From RHKX01 sp963839535 (GTDB lineage Bacteria; Actinomycetota; Thermoleophilia; Solirubrobacterales; 70-9), in contig CAWIVF010000014.1 in the NCBI GenBank assembly GCA_963839535.1, forward strand, positions 124,001 to 188,000: a stretch of 64,000 nucleotides of DNA, in the 5' to 3' direction. A program made the translations under genes and the position numbers. Shown here piece by piece: positions 36,547 through 46,122 of this stretch (its first letter is position 1; each line of letters begins with the position of its first letter). Under the pieces are notes generated by a model. It was not told the origin of the DNA. It worked only from the letters and a program-made list of their open reading frames with translations, and made no database searches.

Positions 36547-38581
36547 GTGAGCAGCGGCAGGGTCAATCGTCGCGAGCTGCTGACCGCCACGGCAGCGGCA
36601 GGGGCCGCGCTCGCGCTCGGAGAATCGCCGGCGAGCGCCGCCCCCTTACGGACCCAGCGACTCGATTTCGCCGCCCTGGGTCCCGGCGACGGCTGGCCGG
36701 GCTGGCAGTGCGTCGGCGTGGCCAACCTGACGCGCGCCGGCGGTCGCGGACGGCTCGAGGCCGGCTCCGACGTCTTCCCCTGCGATCCACGGCCCGTGGC
36801 CTTCGCGATCGACGGCCGTTTCCGCGACGGCGAGGTCTCAGCCCTCGTCGAGGCCGCGGGCGCAGGCGCGGGCGTGGTCCTCCGCCGCGTGGCCCATCGC
36901 CGCTACTACGCGGCGATCTACGACGCCGATGAGGGTGCGCTGCTCATCGTCCGGCGGCTGCACGAGCGGGTCCACGAGCTCGCGAGGGTCGTGGTCGGCA
37001 CGCTCCCGGCGCCGCTCCGCCTCACCCTGAGCGCCGACGGAGCCCGTCCGACGACGCTGGTCGCGACGATCGAGGGAGCGAACGGCGAGCCCTCCTTCAC
37101 CGCCACCGCGAAGGACTCGAGCGGCGCCCTCCAGCACGCCGGCGACCCGGGTGTCCTGGCCACCGCTCAGACGCTCATCCCCGGCGAGGGAGTGCCCCCG
37201 GCTCGTCGGCTCTCGGCAACTTCCGGTTGCTGGTCTACGGAGTCCAGGAGGGCCAGGCGTTCATCGAAGGGCCGCGCGGGCCAGCAGTTCGTGGGCGAGA
37301 TCCGCGAGCGGTCGACAGCCGTATTCACCGAGATCGAGACGCGCACGCGCGAGCGGCTGCGTCCGACGACCCCCTCGGTGGTGGCAGCCACCACCGGGGC
37401 CCCGTCACGAAGGCGGCGCGATGCTGCGGGTGGCCACCGACGTCCCCGCCCGGGTCGAGGTGCAGATCTCCACCGACCGCCGCTTCCGCGAGAAGCGGTC
37501 CCTGTCGGTCCAGCGCACGCGGCCGGTTCGAGGCGGCGCGTCGCCCGCGCCACAGGGCCTGCCCGAGGGGAAGCGCATCTACTGGCGCGCGCGGGTCCGG
37601 CGCCATGGCCGCGAGCGCCACGGCCCGATGCGGAGCTTCCAGCGTCCTCCCCCACGCCGGCAGCCGCGCTCCGGCGACCATCGCGGTCGGCGCCTGCGCC
37701 TCCCAGTTCGGGCCGATCTTCGATCAGATCGCCGCCCCGAAGCCCGACGCCTTCATCTGGCAGGGCGACCTCAACTACCCCGACACGATCGGCCCGCTGG
37801 CGCAGACGAACGCCGGCTACGCCGGGATCTGGCGCGACTTCCTGCGCAACCCGCGGATCGCGCCGATGCTCAACACGACGGCGTTCGCCGCACAGCGGGA
37901 CGACCACGACTACGGGGTCCAGGACGCGAACTCGACCAACCTGAAGCCGTGGGGCCTCGCGCCCTGGGAGGCCCTGATGGAGCGCCGGCCGTACTACCGC
38001 TTCGCCGCCGGCGTCGCCGAGTTCTGGGTTCTCGATCAGCGCCTCAACAAGAGCGATCCGGACGCTGCCCGACACGAGGTCGAAGACGCTCCTCGGCACG
38101 CGCGCAGAGGGACTGGCTGCTGCGAACGCTCCGCAGGTCGCGAGCGCCGTTCAAGGTGATCTGCTCGCCCTGCACGCTCGCCCCGCTGAGCGCCAACGAG
38201 CGCGACGGGAGCTGGGCGGCCGGCTTCGCCGCCGAACGCGACCTGATCCTCGACGAGATCGCCGCGAACGTCAGCGGGAAGACCCTCTTCATCACCGGCG
38301 ACACGCACTGGACCCTCGTCTACGAGAGCGACCGGCTGTTCGAGGCCAGGCCCTGCCCGCTCGGGATTCCGACGCCGAACGACATCACCATCACCGACCC
38401 GATGGCGGCCGAGGATGCCCGGAGCAAGCCCGGCGTCACCTATGCCGACGACAACGGCGCCCACTTCGCCCTGATCCGGGTCGACGGCCACGAGGGCTCC
38501 GCGCGGCTCGACTTGTCCCTCGTGCGCGAGGACGGCTCTACTCCCTATCGGCGCAAGCTCGAGGTTCCGTTTGTCCACTGA
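36547..38581 (+). CDS. PhoD-like alkaline phosphatase/phosphodiesterase, Tat-exported, heavily frameshifted
   Basis: About 675 aa. A twin-arginine leader (VNRRELLTATAAAGAALALG) is followed by a concanavalin-like beta domain and a PhoD metallophosphatase domain: IAVGACASQFGPIF, the metal ligands in IWQGDLNYPD, AQRDDHDYG and FITGDTHWTLV. PhoD enzymes hydrolyse phosphodiesters outside the membrane using Ca/Fe. At least seven breaks occur (near 37197, 37285, 37405, 37520, 37550, 37645, 38085), the highest count of any gene here; error versus true decay is unresolved. GTG at 36547 has GATGAT 6 nt upstream. The short gap before it holds an AT-rich patch (36451-36473) unlike its surroundings. Confidence 0.75.
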
Positions 38582-38614
38582 GCGCGAGCGCCGCTGACGC
38601 GCCACAATCGGCCG

Positions 38615-39601
38615 GTGACCGGAAACCCTCAGCTTGCAATCGAGGCCAGCGGCCTCGTCAAGTCCTACGGCGAGACGCGCGCCGTCGACGGCGTCGACCT
38701 CGCCGTCCCGACCGGCTCCGTCTACGGGGTCCTCGGGCCCAACGGCGCCGGCAAGACGACCACGATCCGGATGCTCGCGACGCTGATCACGCCCGATGCC
38801 GGCTCGGCGAAGGTGCTCGGCCACGACATCGTCACCGAGGCGGACGCCGTCCGCGGCGGGGTCACCCTGACCGGTCAGCTGGCGTCCGTCGACGAGGACC
38901 TCACGGGCCGCGAGAACCTGATCCTGATCGCTCGGCTGCTCGGCCTGAGCCGCCCGGCCGCCAAGGCCAGGGCAACCGAGCTCCTCGAGGCCTTCGGCCT
39001 GACCGAGGCCGCCGGACGGCTGGTCAAGAACTTCTCCGGCGGCATGCGGCGCCGGCTCGACCTCGCCGCCAGCATCGTCGTCACCCCGCGGCTGATGTTC
39101 CTCGACGAGCCGACGACCGGGCTCGATCCGCGCTCCCGCAACCAGGTCTGGGACATCATCAGGATCCTGGTCGCCGAGGGCACGACGATCCTCCTCTGCA
39201 CGCAGTACCTGGAGGAGGCCGATCAGCTCGCCGACGGGATCGCGGTGATCGACCGCGGCAAGGTGATCGCGGAGGGCACGCCGGGGCAGCTCAAGGCATC
39301 GGTGGGCTCCGGAGCGCTGCGCGTGCGGCTGCTCGACCCGCAGCAGCGCGATGAGGCTCAGCGGATCCTCGAGGGCGTGCTCGGCCCGGTGAACCTCGAG
39401 CCCGATCCCGCCGCTCTCTCGGCGCCCGGCGCCGACCCCGACAGAGCTGCCGAGGCGGTCGCCGAGCTCACCCGCTCACGCGTCGGCGTCGCCGACTTCT
39501 CGCTCGGCCAGCCCAGCCTCGACGAGGTCTTCCTGGCGCTGACGGGCCACCCCGCCGAGGACGATGCGTCCGGCGAGATCGAAGCGGAGCAGGTTCGATG
39601 A
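38615..39601 (+). CDS. ABC transporter ATP-binding protein, DrrA type
   Basis: 328 aa, intact. Walker A GPNGAGKTTTI, Q-loop LTGQLASVDEDLTGRENL, signature NFSGGMRRRLDLA, Walker B LMFLDEPTTGLDPRSRN and switch His region replaced by CTQYLEEADQLAD, all as in daunorubicin exporter ATPases. The C-terminal DrrA assembly domain (about residues 230-310) is present. It powers the permease encoded next, exporting a drug, lipid or natural product. GTG at 38615 has CACAAT 6 nt upstream. ATGA overlap with the permease gene. Confidence 0.93.
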   Translation: MTGNPQLAIEASGLVKSYGETRAVDGVDLAVPTGSVYGVLGPNGAGKTTTIRMLATLITPDAGSAKVLGHDIVTEADAVRGGVTLTGQLASVDEDLTGRENLILIARLLGLSRPAAKARATELLEAFGLTEAAGRLVKNFSGGMRRRLDLAASIVVTPRLMFLDEPTTGLDPRSRNQVWDIIRILVAEGTTILLCTQYLEEADQLADGIAVIDRGKVIAEGTPGQLKASVGSGALRVRLLDPQQRDEAQRILEGVLGPVNLEPDPAALSAPGADPDRAAEAVAELTRSRVGVADFSLGQPSLDEVFLALTGHPAEDDASGEIEAEQVR

Positions 39602-40447
39602 GCGCCTCCGACACCACCCGCTCGGCCACGGATCCCGGCGCCGACGAGGCGGCCGTCCGCAAGGCGATCTCCTCGACCGAACGGCCCCCGCGGCCCAGCG
39701 CCGCTCTCCGCCGCGCTCACCTTCGGCTGGCGCGGAATGCTCAAGGTCAAGCACGTCCCCGAGCAGCTTCTCGACGTCACCGTCACCCCGGTGATGTTCC
39801 TGCTGATGTTCACCTACCTCTTCGGAGGCGAGGTCGCGGGCTCCACCGCCGACTACCTCGACTACATCCTCCCGGGGATCCTGGTCATGTCGGTCCTCTT
39901 CACCACCGTCTACTCCGGGATCGCCCTCAACACGGACCTGACCAAGGGCGTCGTCGACCGGTTCCGCTCACTGCCGATCTGGCGGCCGGCCCCGCTGCTC
40001 GGCTCGCTGCTCGGCGACAGCGTCCGCTACGTGATCGCGGGCACCGTGATCATCGTCCTCGGGGTGATCCTCGGCTACCGCCCGGAGGCGGGCTTCCCCG
40101 GCGCAGCGGCGGCGCTGGGCCTCGTCGTGCTCTTCGCGTTCGGCCTCTCCTGGGTCTTCACGACGCTCGGACTGCTGCTGCGCTCCCCCAACGCGGTGAT
40201 GAACGCGGGCTTCATGGCGATCTTCCCGCTGACCTTCCTCTCCAACGTCTTCGTCGACCCCGAGACCCTCCCGGCCGGCCTCGAGGCCTTCGTCGACGTC
40301 AACCCGATCTCGATCCTCGCCACCGCCTCGCGGGGACTGATGGAGGGCAACGCCGAGGGAAGCGACATCGTGATCGTCCTGGCGGTGGCGGCCGCGCTGA
40401 CCGCGATCTTCGCCCCGCTCACCGTCCGCCTCTACCGCCGGGCCTGA
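39598..40447 (+). CDS. ABC-2 type permease, DrrB type, frameshifted
   Basis: About 282 aa. Six membrane helices with the ABC-2 blocks VTPVMFLLMFTYLFGGEVAG, YILPGILVMSVLFTTVYSG, DRFRSLPIWRPAPLLGSLLG and the C-terminal FVDVNPISILATASRGLMEG. A surplus C near 39705 (before ALTFGWRGML) breaks the frame in the cytosolic N-terminal part. Cotranscribed with the ATPase gene. No regulator of the exporter is adjacent; a GNAT gene is convergent. Confidence 0.88.
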
Positions 40448-40464
40448 CCCGGCCCGCCCAGGCC

Positions 40465-40938
40465 CTAGAGGTCGCGCTCGTAGACGAGCATCGAGGGACC
40501 GCCCTCGTGCTCGAGGTTCGTGAAGCCGGCGCTCTCGTAGAGGCCGATCGCGGCGGTGTCGTCGGTGCTCGTGCCCAGCTCGATCCGCACGGCGCCGCGC
40601 TCCCGCGAGACCTCCATCGCGCGCTCGAGCAGGGCCCTCCCCACCCCCCGGCCACGGCGCGCCGGCGTCACGTAGAGCTCCTCGAGGTATGCGTCGTAGG
40701 CCGTCGGCGACTCGTCCCAGAGCGCCCGCCGGAACCGCAGGACGGCCAGCCCGACGTTCGGGGCGCCCGCCAGCACGACGATCATCTCCCCCGAGCCGAT
40801 CAGGTCCTCGCAGCGCTCGGTGAGCACCTCGACGCCCGGGGTCTCCGTGTCGAACTCGCGGTTGAAGGCGTCGAGCATGGACGCGACCTCGAACGCGTCG
40901 GACGCCTGCGCGATGCGCGTCACCGGCTCGGTCTCCAT
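40465..40938 (-). CDS. GNAT family N-acetyltransferase
   Basis: 157 aa, intact. Motif A is LEELYVTPARRGRGVGRALLE with the acetyl-CoA pyrophosphate loop RRGRGVG, followed by RIELGTSTDDTAAIGLYES and AGFTNLE. The substrate is unknown. ATG at 40938 with TAACCT 6 nt upstream and no Shine-Dalgarno, another leaderless candidate. Downstream it is convergent with the drrB-like gene. Confidence 0.88.
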   Translation of the reverse strand: METEPVTRIAQASDAFEVASMLDAFNREFDTETPGVEVLTERCEDLIGSGEMIVVLAGAPNVGLAVLRFRRALWDESPTAYDAYLEELYVTPARRGRGVGRALLERAMEVSRERGAVRIELGTSTDDTAAIGLYESAGFTNLEHEGGPSMLVYERDL

Positions 40939-40944
40939 GGACCG

Positions 40945-40950
40945 AGGTTA
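40945..40950 (-). promoter_or_regulatory. Leaderless -10 hexamer TAACCT
   Basis: TAACCT (minus strand) ends 6 nt before the ATG at 40938. Confidence 0.5.
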
Positions 40951-40958
40951 GGTCACGC

Positions 40959-41328
40959 TCAGTAGACGTTGACGCTCGGGTTCTCGGCGAAGACGAAGAA
41001 CCAGGTGATCAGCGCCACCACGGCGGCGGCGAGGCAGGCCAGCAGCATCGGCTCGAGCGGGCCCTGGCGGCGGACGATGATCCCGCGCGCCTCGTACGCC
41101 TCCCCGCCGGTGACGCGCAGGTAGAGGTTGTTGACCCAGACGAGCGCGACGGCGACGAGCAGCATGCCGACGAAGGCGAGGACCAGCGAGATCATCAGGT
41201 GGATCCCGAAGGAGCTGGTCAGCTTCGAGCCGAGCCAGAGGCCGGCGAGCGGGCGCTCCGATCCAGAGCACCAGGCAGCCGAGGGCCATCAGGACCAGCA
41301 GGAAACCGGCCGCGAGCCGGTCCCTCAT
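40959..41328 (-). CDS. Small membrane protein in the GntR-MlaE operon, frameshifted
   Basis: About 122 aa. Three hydrophobic segments: AAGFLLVLMALGCLVLWIG, MISLVLAFVGMLLVAVALVW and MLLACLAAAVVALITWFFVF. A surplus G near 41264 breaks the frame; the restored reading is WIERPLAGLWLGSKLTSSFG. The ATG overlaps the stop of the MlaE-like permease (ATGA), so the two are coupled and it may be an accessory subunit. I do not recognise a family. Confidence 0.65.
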
Positions 41329-42131
41329 TTGATCGTGCTGATCTCGGGGTGCGTGGCGAGCAGGGTCTGGGTGAAGACGTAGTTGAAGGCGAAGATCCCC
41401 ATGAAGGTGATCACAACGGCCTCGTTGACGGCGGTCCCCACCCCCTGCGGCCCGCCGGAGGCGTTCATCCCCTTGTAGGAGCAGACGATCGCGGTGATCG
41501 CCCCGAACATCGACGTCTTCAGCACCGAGCCCCACAGATCGGTCACCGAGGCGTTGTTGAACAGCGTCGCGAAGAACCCGCCGAGCGGCTGCCCGTAGGA
41601 GAGCTCGGCGAGGATGCCGCCGGTGATCCCGAAGATGATCGCGTAGACGTTGAGGAGCCCGGTGATCAGCATCAGGCTGAGGAACCGCGGCACCACCAGG
41701 TTCTTGATCGGGTCGACGCCGAGGACCATCAGCGCGTCGAGCTCCTCGCGGATCTTGCGGGCCCCCAGATCGGCGGTGATCGCCGTGCCCGCGACTCCGG
41801 CGACGACGATCGCCGTCACCAGCGGGGCGAACTCCCGCACCGAGGCGAGGATGAAGAACCCGCCGAGCCGGTCGAGCGCGCCGAACAGCGTCAGGAAGTT
41901 CGCCGCCTGCAGGCCCGGCGCGCCGAAGGTGACGGCCACCGTGCTGATCAGCATCGGGAACCAGCAGAGGCGCAGGGCGAAGAGGAACTGGGAGACGAAC
42001 TCGCCGCCGTAGGGATACGGCGGTGCCAGCGCCGCCGCCAGCGTCTTGCCGGTCAGGATGGTCATGCTGCCGACCTCTTCGAAGAGGCCCTTGGCCGGCA
42101 GGAACGTCCTATCGGCTACGGATCTGATCAT
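41325..42131 (-). CDS. MlaE/YrbE-type ABC transporter permease
   Basis: 268 aa, intact. Lipid-transport permease fold: REFAPLVTAIVVAGVAGTAI, then ITADLGARKIREELDALMVL, GVDPIKNLVVPRFLSLML and TSMFGAITAIVCSYKGMNAS are the classic MlaE blocks, ending in a five-helix bundle. In actinobacteria YrbE permeases work with MCE proteins and an ATPase to move lipids or steroids; neither partner is in the window. ATG at 42131 lies inside the 3' end of the GntR gene (23 nt overlap). A second, slightly different YrbE copy, usual in mce operons, is missing here. Confidence 0.88.
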   Translation of the reverse strand: MIRSVADRTFLPAKGLFEEVGSMTILTGKTLAAALAPPYPYGGEFVSQFLFALRLCWFPMLISTVAVTFGAPGLQAANFLTLFGALDRLGGFFILASVREFAPLVTAIVVAGVAGTAITADLGARKIREELDALMVLGVDPIKNLVVPRFLSLMLITGLLNVYAIIFGITGGILAELSYGQPLGGFFATLFNNASVTDLWGSVLKTSMFGAITAIVCSYKGMNASGGPQGVGTAVNEAVVITFMGIFAFNYVFTQTLLATHPEISTIK

Positions 42132-43071
42132 CCCCCGCCCCGCCTCCGGTTGCCGCCGCAAGCGGCGCGGCTAACGGGCATCCCGAGGACACCTTCACCC
42201 GCCACCAGCCCATGATGGCCCCGACCGGCCCCCAGGCCGGCACGACCCGCCAGGTCTTGCAGCCGGGCCCGGGCTCGCCGGCCGCCTCGCTGCCGACGAT
42301 CTCCCAGCGATGCTCGCCGGGGTTGCTGACCATCCGCTCCACGTGCGCGCGGGCGGCGGCTTCGCTGGAGCCGCGACGGGTGGCCTCGCCCCGCAGCCTG
42401 CGCAGCCGGTCGATCAGCTCGGCCCGCGTCCGCTCGAGCTCGTCCACCCCTGCTACCCGGCCCACCGGTTCGGCGCCGCGCGCCCGCCGCGCGGGCGGCT
42501 CGGAGGGATCGTGCCAGGCGTAGGTCGCGATCTCGCGCTCGAGCCGGCCGATCTGCTCCCGCAGCGCCGCGCGGATCGCAAGCGAGTCGCCGCTCATGTC
42601 GATCGGCGGGAACGGGGTCAGCTGCGGCGGCTCCTCCTCCCGGCGGTCGGTGTAGATCGCCGCGGCGAGAGCACGTGGGTCGAGCCCGCGCTCGCGTGCC
42701 TCTGCGACCGCCCTGGCGGCGATCGTCTCGAGCTCGGTGAGCTCGTAGGCCGCGGGCGCGACGAAGGTCCCCCGGCCCTGCTCGGAGGCGATCAGCCCCT
42801 CCCCCTCCAGCGCCCGGTAGACGGCCCGGGCGGTGTTGACGTTGACGCCGGCGAAGTCGGCGAGCTCACGCACGCTCGGAACGCGGTCCCCCGGCCGCAG
42901 CGCGCCCCGCACGATCATGCCGCGGATCTTCCACTCGAGCTGGGTGCCGAGCGGCAGCTCCCCCTCCCGCTCGATCGCGAAGTCGACCAGGGCTGCGCGC
43001 TGCGCCTCCTCCTCGGAGAGCGGCAGCTCGGCGAGCGGGAAGTCAGCGGCGACCGGTGCAGACTGTGCCAT
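42109..43071 (-). CDS. GntR family transcriptional regulator with an unusual C-terminal domain
   Basis: 320 aa, intact. The winged-helix GntR domain spans about residues 35-105 (LGTQLEWKIRGMIVRGALRP, then GDRVPSVRELADFAGVNVNT and YRALEGEGLIASEQGRGTFV), of the YtrA-like type by length of the linker. The C-terminal part is not a standard ligand-binding domain: a coiled-coil region is followed by a Trp-rich block, RWEIVGSE, CKTWRVVPAWGPVGAIMGWW and RVKVSSGCP. It overlaps the MlaE-like permease gene, which it probably regulates together with itself. Confidence 0.85.
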   Translation of the reverse strand: MAQSAPVAADFPLAELPLSEEEAQRAALVDFAIEREGELPLGTQLEWKIRGMIVRGALRPGDRVPSVRELADFAGVNVNTARAVYRALEGEGLIASEQGRGTFVAPAAYELTELETIAARAVAEARERGLDPRALAAAIYTDRREEEPPQLTPFPPIDMSGDSLAIRAALREQIGRLEREIATYAWHDPSEPPARRARGAEPVGRVAGVDELERTRAELIDRLRRLRGEATRRGSSEAAARAHVERMVSNPGEHRWEIVGSEAAGEPGPGCKTWRVVPAWGPVGAIMGWWRVKVSSGCPLAAPLAAATGGGAGDDQIRSR

Positions 43072-43147
43072 CACAGCGGCACAGTAGCTCCTCCAGGTGT
43101 TCTAGTCAAGTAGCACAGCCCGCCAGGGCTTGCCACCGGGTATCCAC

Positions 43148-44344
43148 TCATCCCGCCGGCGCAGCCTCGGCCGCGAGCTGGTGGCGGATTCGATCCCTCG
43201 CGTCGGCGAACCGGATGGCCTCGTAGGCGATCAGGGCGCAGAGGACGACGCTCACGATCGCCACCGTGGCGAGTGCCGGGATCTCGACCGCAAGCGGCAG
43301 CAGGGCGACGCACAACCCGGCGACGAGCAGCCGCTGGCGGTTGAGCGTGCGGACGTTGCGCAGGCGGAAGCCGACGTGGGCGAGCAGGTAGAGGGCGATC
43401 CCGCCGAGCAGGGCCGCGGCCGGGACGAGCTCGAGCGGGTCGCCGACGTGCTCCAGGGTCTTCTTCAGGCCGAGGGCGGTGAGCACGATGCCCGCCACCA
43501 TCGGGAAGTGCAGATAGGAGTACGAGTCCCGCGCCATCGCGTTCTGCTCCCGGCCGACCTTGGCCGTGGCGAGGCGCCGCGTCGCGACGAGGGCGACGAC
43601 GTCGAAGTAGAGCCACCACTGGGTGGCCGCGATCGCGATCCCGCAGACGGCGGCGGCGATCATCCCCGCGGTCAGCGTGCCCTCCGAGCCGGCTCCGATG
43701 GCGACGATCGACTCGCCGAGCGCGATGATCACGATCAGGCCGTGGCGCTCGGCGAAGTGCTCGGGGACGAGCTTCCACCCCTCCGCCCCGAACAGGTAGG
43801 GACCGCCCGCGTCGAGGAGCAGCGCCAGCGCCCAGAGCGCGCCCTGGGCCGGGCCGTCGAGCAGCGAGGCCGCCGCCAGCAGCGAGACCCCGATCGCCGT
43901 GCTGATCGCCAGGCCGATCACGGAGCTGCGCAGGTTCGCGTCCCCCTCGCTGGCGAGCAGGAACAGGACGATCTGGCAGGTGCGGACGACGCCGTAGGCG
44001 ACCGCGAAGGTCAGCGCGAGGGAGTCGAATGCCTCGGGCACGCAGAGCGCGACGACGAGGAACGCCGCCATCGCCACGAACATGACGATCCGGACCCCGC
44101 CCTCCTCCGGGTCGACGACGCTCGTCAGCCAGGCGTATCCGACCCACGCCCACCAGAGCAGGCCCAGGATCAGCAGGCCCTTGGCCAGCCCCTCCCAGGT
44201 CGGCTGCTCCGCCATCAGGGCGGTGCACTGGGTGAGCGCGAGGACGAAGACGAGATCGAAGAAGAGCTCGAGCGGCGTGACGCTCTCGGTCTCGCGCAGC
44301 GTCGCCGAGATCTGCGGCCGGTGCGGTCTCGGGATGGAGGGCAA
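43148..44344 (-). CDS. Low temperature requirement protein A (LtrA) family membrane protein
   Basis: 398 aa, intact. About 11 membrane helices with the LtrA blocks TPLELFFDLVFVLALTQCTA, WWAWVGYAWLTSVVDPEEGG, HFAERHGLIVIIALGESIVA and the C-terminal HVGFRLRNVRTLNRQRL. The function is unknown beyond a cold-growth phenotype in Listeria. The TTG at 44344 begins the reading PSIPRPHRPQIS. A VOC protein gene ends 12 nt upstream, so the two may be cotranscribed. Confidence 0.9.
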   Translation of the reverse strand: MPSIPRPHRPQISATLRETESVTPLELFFDLVFVLALTQCTALMAEQPTWEGLAKGLLILGLLWWAWVGYAWLTSVVDPEEGGVRIVMFVAMAAFLVVALCVPEAFDSLALTFAVAYGVVRTCQIVLFLLASEGDANLRSSVIGLAISTAIGVSLLAAASLLDGPAQGALWALALLLDAGGPYLFGAEGWKLVPEHFAERHGLIVIIALGESIVAIGAGSEGTLTAGMIAAAVCGIAIAATQWWLYFDVVALVATRRLATAKVGREQNAMARDSYSYLHFPMVAGIVLTALGLKKTLEHVGDPLELVPAAALLGGIALYLLAHVGFRLRNVRTLNRQRLLVAGLCVALLPLAVEIPALATVAIVSVVLCALIAYEAIRFADARDRIRHQLAAEAAPAG

Positions 44345-44355
44345 GCGGGCGGGCC

Positions 44356-44733
44356 TCAGCCCTCGAGCACCGAGAGGATGTTGCCCGCCGGATCCTTGAA
44401 CCAGGCGATCCGCGGGCCGGGCGCGTCGGCGGCGGTGATCCCGCGCTCGTCCTGATCCATCCCGTCGTAGCGCTCGAAGCCGATGCCGCGCTCGACCAGG
44501 GCGTCGACGGCGCCCTCGACGTCGTCGACCGGGAAGTTGAGGACCGTGAAGGACGCCGGCTCGTGCGCCTCGCCCTTCGGGTAGACGAACACCGCGGCAC
44601 CGCTGCCGAGCTGCAGCCCGAGCCCGGCCGGCTCATCGGTGACGTCGAGCCCGAGGGTCCCGGCGTAGAACTCGCGAGCGCCGTCCAGGTCGTCGACGGA
44701 GAACCCGCTGAACGCCTTGCTGTCCTTCAACAT
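44356..44733 (-). CDS. VOC family protein (glyoxalase/bleomycin-resistance fold)
   Basis: 125 aa, intact. Two beta-alpha-beta-beta-beta halves: FSGFSVDDLDGAREFYAGTL, VFVYPKGEAHEPASFTVLNF, then VDDVEGAVDALVERGIGF and IAWFKDPAGNILSVLE. The last block carries the usual metal Glu region. It may bind antibiotics or be a small dioxygenase/isomerase. ATG at 44733 follows GAGGAGG, a normal leader. Confidence 0.87.
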   Translation of the reverse strand: MLKDSKAFSGFSVDDLDGAREFYAGTLGLDVTDEPAGLGLQLGSGAAVFVYPKGEAHEPASFTVLNFPVDDVEGAVDALVERGIGFERYDGMDQDERGITAADAPGPRIAWFKDPAGNILSVLEG

Positions 44734-44790
44734 GGAGACCTCCTCGTCGATCCGCGGTGGCCCATCCAGCGCGGCGGTTCCCCCAATGTC

Positions 44791-46122
44791 TCAGACGGGC
44801 AACCTGGCCATCGCGTCGTAGAGCTCGTGGGCGCTCCGCTCTCCGAGCCGCAGGCTCTCCAGGCGGTAGGACTCGTCCGGCGCGTGAATCGCGTCGTCGG
44901 GCAGGCTGAACCCGCTCACGATCGTCGGGATGCCCCGGGCCAGGAACTCGGCGACGATCGGGATCGAACCGCCCTCGCGGGTCAGGACCGGCTCGACGCC
45001 GGCGGCGCGGCCCAGCGCCTCGACGGCGAGCTGCACGGCCGGCGAGGCCGGGTCGCAGAGGGAGGGCTCGGTGGCGAACAGGCTGAGGTCCACGTCGGCT
45101 CCATCGGGCACCGCCGAGCGCAGGAGGTCCTCGAGGACGGCGCTCATCTCCTCAGCGCGCTGGCCCGGGGCAAGCCGCAGGCTCAGCGTCGCCTGAGCTC
45201 GTGCCGGCACGATCGTCCGCGGCTCACCGCCGCTGATCTCGTTCACGTCGAGCGAGGCGTCGGCCCCGCTGCGCAGGTAGTACTCGGCGCCCGCCCCCGG
45301 ATGGACCGGGCGCCCGCCGACCTCGGCGATCACCTCGTCACCGGGCTTGAGCCGCTCCCAGGAGCGCCGCTCGGCCTCGCTGGGGCGCTCGATGCCGGCC
45401 CGCAGCTCCTCGCGGACCCAGCCGTCGGGATCGGGGACGACCTCGGAGAGCATCGCCTGGACCACGTGGAGCGCGTTGAGGACGCTGCCGCCGTAGGTGC
45501 CCGAATGCAGGTCGCGCTCCCCGGTTCGCACCTCGATCTTGGCCAGCACCGATCCGCGCAGGCCGAGGATGATCGCCGGCGTCGTCTCGTCGGCCGGCCC
45601 GGCGTCGAAGACGATCGCGCAGTCGGCACCCCGTTCGTCGGCCTCGAGCCAGCGGCTCGCCGACTCTCCGGCGCTCTCCTCCTCCCCCTCGACGAGGACG
45701 CGCACGTTGACCGGCAGCGTCCCGGCCCGGGCGCGCTCGCAGGCGACGTGGAGCAGCGGCAGGAAGTTGCCCTTGTCGTCGGCGGCGCCGCGGGCGTAGA
45801 TGCGGCCGTCACGGATCTGCGGCTCGAACGGCGGGCTGGTCCAGGCCCCGGGGTCGCCGATCGACTGGACGTCGTAGTGGCCGTAGATCAGGACCGTAGG
45901 CGCGTTCTCGGAGCCGCTGCGCAGCTCGCCCACGGCCAGCGGGTTGCCGCCGTGGACGGTGCTCCGCTCCGCCTCGCCGCCCGCCGCGATGATCCGCTCG
46001 CAGACCCAGTCGACGGCACGCGCCATCGCCGCGGAATCGACGTCGCCCATCGAGACGGACGGGATCCGCAACCAGTCCTCGAGCTCGGCGACCAGCTCGG
46101 GCGAGGGGCCGCCGGCCTCCAC
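44791..46122 (-). CDS. M20 family dipeptidase/metallopeptidase
   Basis: 443 aa, intact. Zinc-binding residues: His in LIYGHYDVQ, Asp in ARGAADDKGNFLPLL, the catalytic Glu pair in EGEEESAGES, Asp in AIVFDAGPA, and the last His in DDAIHAPDESYRLESL. The dimerisation domain occupies about residues 195-340 (TGERDLHSGTYGGSVLNALH). This is the M20 dipeptidase type close to carnosinase/CNDP. It is the second gene after the ferritin-like gene, with 0 nt between stop and start. Confidence 0.93.
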   Translation of the reverse strand: MEAGGPSPELVAELEDWLRIPSVSMGDVDSAAMARAVDWVCERIIAAGGEAERSTVHGGNPLAVGELRSGSENAPTVLIYGHYDVQSIGDPGAWTSPPFEPQIRDGRIYARGAADDKGNFLPLLHVACERARAGTLPVNVRVLVEGEEESAGESASRWLEADERGADCAIVFDAGPADETTPAIILGLRGSVLAKIEVRTGERDLHSGTYGGSVLNALHVVQAMLSEVVPDPDGWVREELRAGIERPSEAERRSWERLKPGDEVIAEVGGRPVHPGAGAEYYLRSGADASLDVNEISGGEPRTIVPARAQATLSLRLAPGQRAEEMSAVLEDLLRSAVPDGADVDLSLFATEPSLCDPASPAVQLAVEALGRAAGVEPVLTREGGSIPIVAEFLARGIPTIVSGFSLPDDAIHAPDESYRLESLRLGERSAHELYDAMARLPV

